Source: Caryophanales bacterium UBA1231
GTDB lineage: Bacteria; Bacillota_I; Bacilli_A; ML615J-28; CAG-313
DNA length: 17,005 nt
Reading direction: 5' to 3'
Assembly (NCBI GenBank): GCA_002309035.1
Contig: DBWT01000007.1
Coordinates: 1 to 17,005, forward strand
Both the position numbers and the translations under genes were made by a program. Under the pieces are notes generated by a model that ran no database searches, was not told the DNA's origin, and saw only the letters and a list, made by a program, of their open reading frames with translations. The number at the start of each line of letters is the position of its first letter. The first letter of the stretch is position 1. Below are positions 14,683 to 17,005 of the stretch, in pieces.

Positions 14683-17005
14683 ATGGCTTATAAAACACTC
14701 TACAGAAAGTATCGACCTATTAACTTTGATGAAGTAGTAGGTCAAAAATATATTATTGATACAATTAAAAACGCAATCACACATGATCGTATTTGTCATG
14801 CTTATTTGTTTTCTGGACCACGCGGTATTGGTAAAACATCAATTGCCCGCATTATCGCAAAAGCAGTTAACTGTAATCATCTAGAAAATGGTAATCCATG
14901 TAATCAATGTGATCATTGTTTAGCAATTAATAATCAATCAGCAGTTGATGTTGTTGAAATCGATGCTGCATCTAATAATGGTGTTGATGAAATAAGATTA
15001 TTGCTTGAAAAAGTTAATTTCTTACCCGCTGAACTAAAATATAAAATTTATATTATCGATGAAGTACATATGTTATCAACGGCTGCTTTTAATGCTTTGT
15101 TAAAAACATTAGAAGAACCACCAATGCATGTTATCTTCGTTCTCGCAACAACAGAAGCACACAAAATTCCAGCAACTATTTTATCACGTTGTCAACGTTT
15201 TGATTTTAAACCATTAACTGAAGCCGAAATCAAACAACAATTGTTAAAAATCACTGAAGCTGAATCAATCAACATCAGCGATGATGCCTTAGATTTAATT
15301 AGTGATGCTGCTGAAGGTGGTATGAGAGATGCATTAAGCATTTTAGACCAAGCTATCGCATATAAAGATGATGAAATTACAAGACTCGATGTTGAAAACA
15401 TTACTGGTCGTGTTTCTAATGATGACTTACTTCAATTAATAACATTAATCAATCAAGAAAAAGTTAGTGAAGCACTTAATCAAGCAACAACAATATTAAA
15501 TAAAGGAAAAGAAGTTGGCGTATTGATTCAAATGATGCTTTCAACTTACCGTGATATGTTGTTATATGCAAGTGGTTCAAAACTAGAACCTAAATATATA
15601 TATAATAATGAAACATTCCAACAGTTAGCTAAAACAATTAAACGTAGTCAAATATTTAGAATGGTTGATATTCTTAATGATATTCAAAATAAGATTAAAT
15701 TCACTAATACACCTAAAATATATTTAGAAGTCGGTCTTGTTAAAATGATGTCAAAAGAACAAAACGAAACAAGTTATGTTCAATCAGATGTCGATTTAAC
15801 AGATATATATAATCGCCTTACAACAATCGAAACTAATCAAATTATGCAAAGTGACGATTCTTTAAAAGAATTCAAAGACTATACTAAAGGAAAACTTGAA
15901 TTCTTAGAAACTATTGTTTCACAATTATCAACACAACCTAGTGATTTAGTAGAAAGAATCGAAGCTCTTGAAGAAGAAACTTCTGCATCGGAACTAGAAA
16001 GAAGAATTGTTATTTTGGAAAATGGAACAGCTCATGCAGCTTTAGATACACCAAGTGAAACTCCAACAACTTCTAATTACCAAGAACAAATTCAAAATCT
16101 TTCTGATCAAATGGCGAGAGTCGATGTCGAAATCAATAAGTTTAATGCATTTGCTGATAAGTTTGCTTTAATTGATGAACAAATCAAAGCATTAAGTGAA
16201 AAACAAATGGATGAAAGTCATGAAGTCTTTGTTGGAAGTGATAACAAAGAATTACAAGATCAATTAACTTTATTATCTACACAAGTATCATTACTTCAAA
16301 ACAGTCAATCACAAGACCAAGGTTTAAAAGATAAATTAAATGATATATATTCAAGAATCAATAACTTAAAACAAAAGTTAGATTCTATTCCTAATATATA
16401 TGTAACATATGAATATTTAAATAAACAACCTAACACTAATGAACAAAGTAATGAATTTGATTTGTTTAATATGAATCAAGGACAATCAGTTGGTCAATTA
16501 GATGATGTATATAGAAGATTAGAAGCCATTGAAAGAGAAATCAACACACCAGCTGATGAACCATTACCATTTGATGACGAACCTATTTCAAACAACAATA
16601 ATGTAAATGAAGAGTTAATCGCATCAATTAGTATGAATCAAGAACAAATATCTTTATTAAAAGATGAATTAGAAAAACTTAAAGAAAATGGGTTTGATCA
16701 AAACGAACTTAATAGTAAATTTGAAATGTATCAAGATACAATTAATCAAATTCAAGATAAGATTGGTGAAATTGAAGAAAATCTTCAAAAACCACAAAGT
16801 ATTGATCCGAGTCAACTTTCAGAACTTAATGATAAGATTAATGAATTAAAAGAATACGCAATTAAACTTGCATCACGTATTAAAACACTTGAAGATAAAT
16901 TACAAAAGGAAGAAGATTTACCTAAACTAGAAAAACCTGAACAACCAACTATTCTTTCTAAACGTCCTCAACCATTTGAAACACGTCCAAGAGAAGAACA
17001 ACAAG
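14683..17005 (+). CDS. dnaX: DNA polymerase III gamma/tau subunit, with very long coiled-coil tail (3' end off the window)
   Basis: DnaX is the ATPase subunit of the clamp loader that places DnaN on DNA. The frame starts at ATG 14683 (GGAGGA at 14668-14673) and stays open for at least 774 codons to the window end. MAYKTLYRKYRP opens the protein. Walker A GPRGIGKT is at 45-52; a zinc module has Cys64, Cys73, Cys76 and Cys79. The Walker B/DEVH motif is at 126-129 and the SRC motif at 168-170. AAA+ and collar domains end near residue 360. The rest, over 400 residues, is rich in Gln, Asn, Glu, Lys and Leu with heptad spacing, so it should form extended coiled coils. B. subtilis DnaX has 563 residues in total. 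A Pro-rich patch begins near residue 745. Confidence 0.95.
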   Translation, partial: MAYKTLYRKYRPINFDEVVGQKYIIDTIKNAITHDRICHAYLFSGPRGIGKTSIARIIAKAVNCNHLENGNPCNQCDHCLAINNQSAVDVVEIDAASNNGVDEIRLLLEKVNFLPAELKYKIYIIDEVHMLSTAAFNALLKTLEEPPMHVIFVLATTEAHKIPATILSRCQRFDFKPLTEAEIKQQLLKITEAESINISDDALDLISDAAEGGMRDALSILDQAIAYKDDEITRLDVENITGRVSNDDLLQLITLINQEKVSEALNQATTILNKGKEVGVLIQMMLSTYRDMLLYASGSKLEPKYIYNNETFQQLAKTIKRSQIFRMVDILNDIQNKIKFTNTPKIYLEVGLVKMMSKEQNETSYVQSDVDLTDIYNRLTTIETNQIMQSDDSLKEFKDYTKGKLEFLETIVSQLSTQPSDLVERIEALEEETSASELERRIVILENGTAHAALDTPSETPTTSNYQEQIQNLSDQMARVDVEINKFNAFADKFALIDEQIKALSEKQMDESHEVFVGSDNKELQDQLTLLSTQVSLLQNSQSQDQGLKDKLNDIYSRINNLKQKLDSIPNIYVTYEYLNKQPNTNEQSNEFDLFNMNQGQSVGQLDDVYRRLEAIEREINTPADEPLPFDDEPISNNNNVNEELIASISMNQEQISLLKDELEKLKENGFDQNELNSKFEMYQDTINQIQDKIGEIEENLQKPQSIDPSQLSELNDKINELKEYAIKLASRIKTLEDKLQKEEDLPKLEKPEQPTILSKRPQPFETRPREEQQ

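Noticed and set aside
15192..15401. Minus-strand open frame inside dnaX
   Set aside because: Serine/leucine-rich shadow of the DnaX AAA+ and collar region, with no supporting signals.
1..17005. CRISPR arrays, tRNA or rRNA genes, insertion sequences
   Set aside because: No regularly spaced repeats, cloverleaf-like sequences, transposase motifs or flanking inverted repeats were seen by eye.

Overview
The window looks like the replication-origin region of a very AT-rich Bacillota chromosome, most likely a Bacilli or Mollicutes-like lineage (Acholeplasma, Izemoplasma, RF39 or Erysipelotrichales type). The support is the gene set (dnaA, dnaN, rpmH, rnpA, yidC, jag, mnmE, dnaX), strong AAGGAGG-type ribosome binding sites, consensus sigma-A promoters and an Asn T-box. 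TGA is a genuine stop (the acyltransferase gene ends in TGA inside an ATGA overlap) and tryptophan is TGG, so this is not a Mycoplasma/Spiroplasma genome with reassigned UGA. The exact lineage cannot be fixed from this window.

Left part (1-3579). The tail of a ribbon-helix-helix-like protein and a ParA-type ATPase form a plus-strand pair resembling a compact partition cassette. They run head-on toward minus-strand dnaN and dnaA and are separated from dnaN by a bidirectional terminator. dnaA and dnaN are adjacent, with two near-consensus DnaA boxes between them.

Origin (about 3600-3780). A cluster of at least five DnaA boxes, one of them perfect, lies between dnaA and a divergently transcribed gene. 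Most genes to the left point left and most to the right point right, as expected around oriC.

Right part (3801-17005). An unrecognised single-pass membrane protein is followed by rpmH with a perfect consensus promoter. Next comes rnpA, a YidC insertase with a long lipoprotein-type ectodomain, and the RNA-binding protein Jag. A second unit couples a PlsC-type acyltransferase carrying an added zinc ribbon to a GltS-type sodium/glutamate symporter. mnmE follows alone, then a complete T-box riboswitch (AAC specifier) controlling asnS. A minus-strand membrane protein of unknown function comes next. The window ends inside dnaX, whose clamp-loader core is followed by an unusually long coiled-coil tail that runs off the edge.

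The genes are mostly core housekeeping: replication initiation and elongation (DnaA, DnaN, DnaX), RNA and membrane-protein biogenesis (L34, RnpA, YidC, Jag), tRNA modification and charging (MnmE, AsnRS) and phospholipid synthesis (PlsC). The less ordinary content is the RHH/ParA pair beside the origin, two unknown membrane proteins, the zinc-ribbon PlsC, the lipoprotein YidC and the extended DnaX. I saw no tRNA or rRNA genes, insertion sequences, CRISPR arrays or prophage genes.
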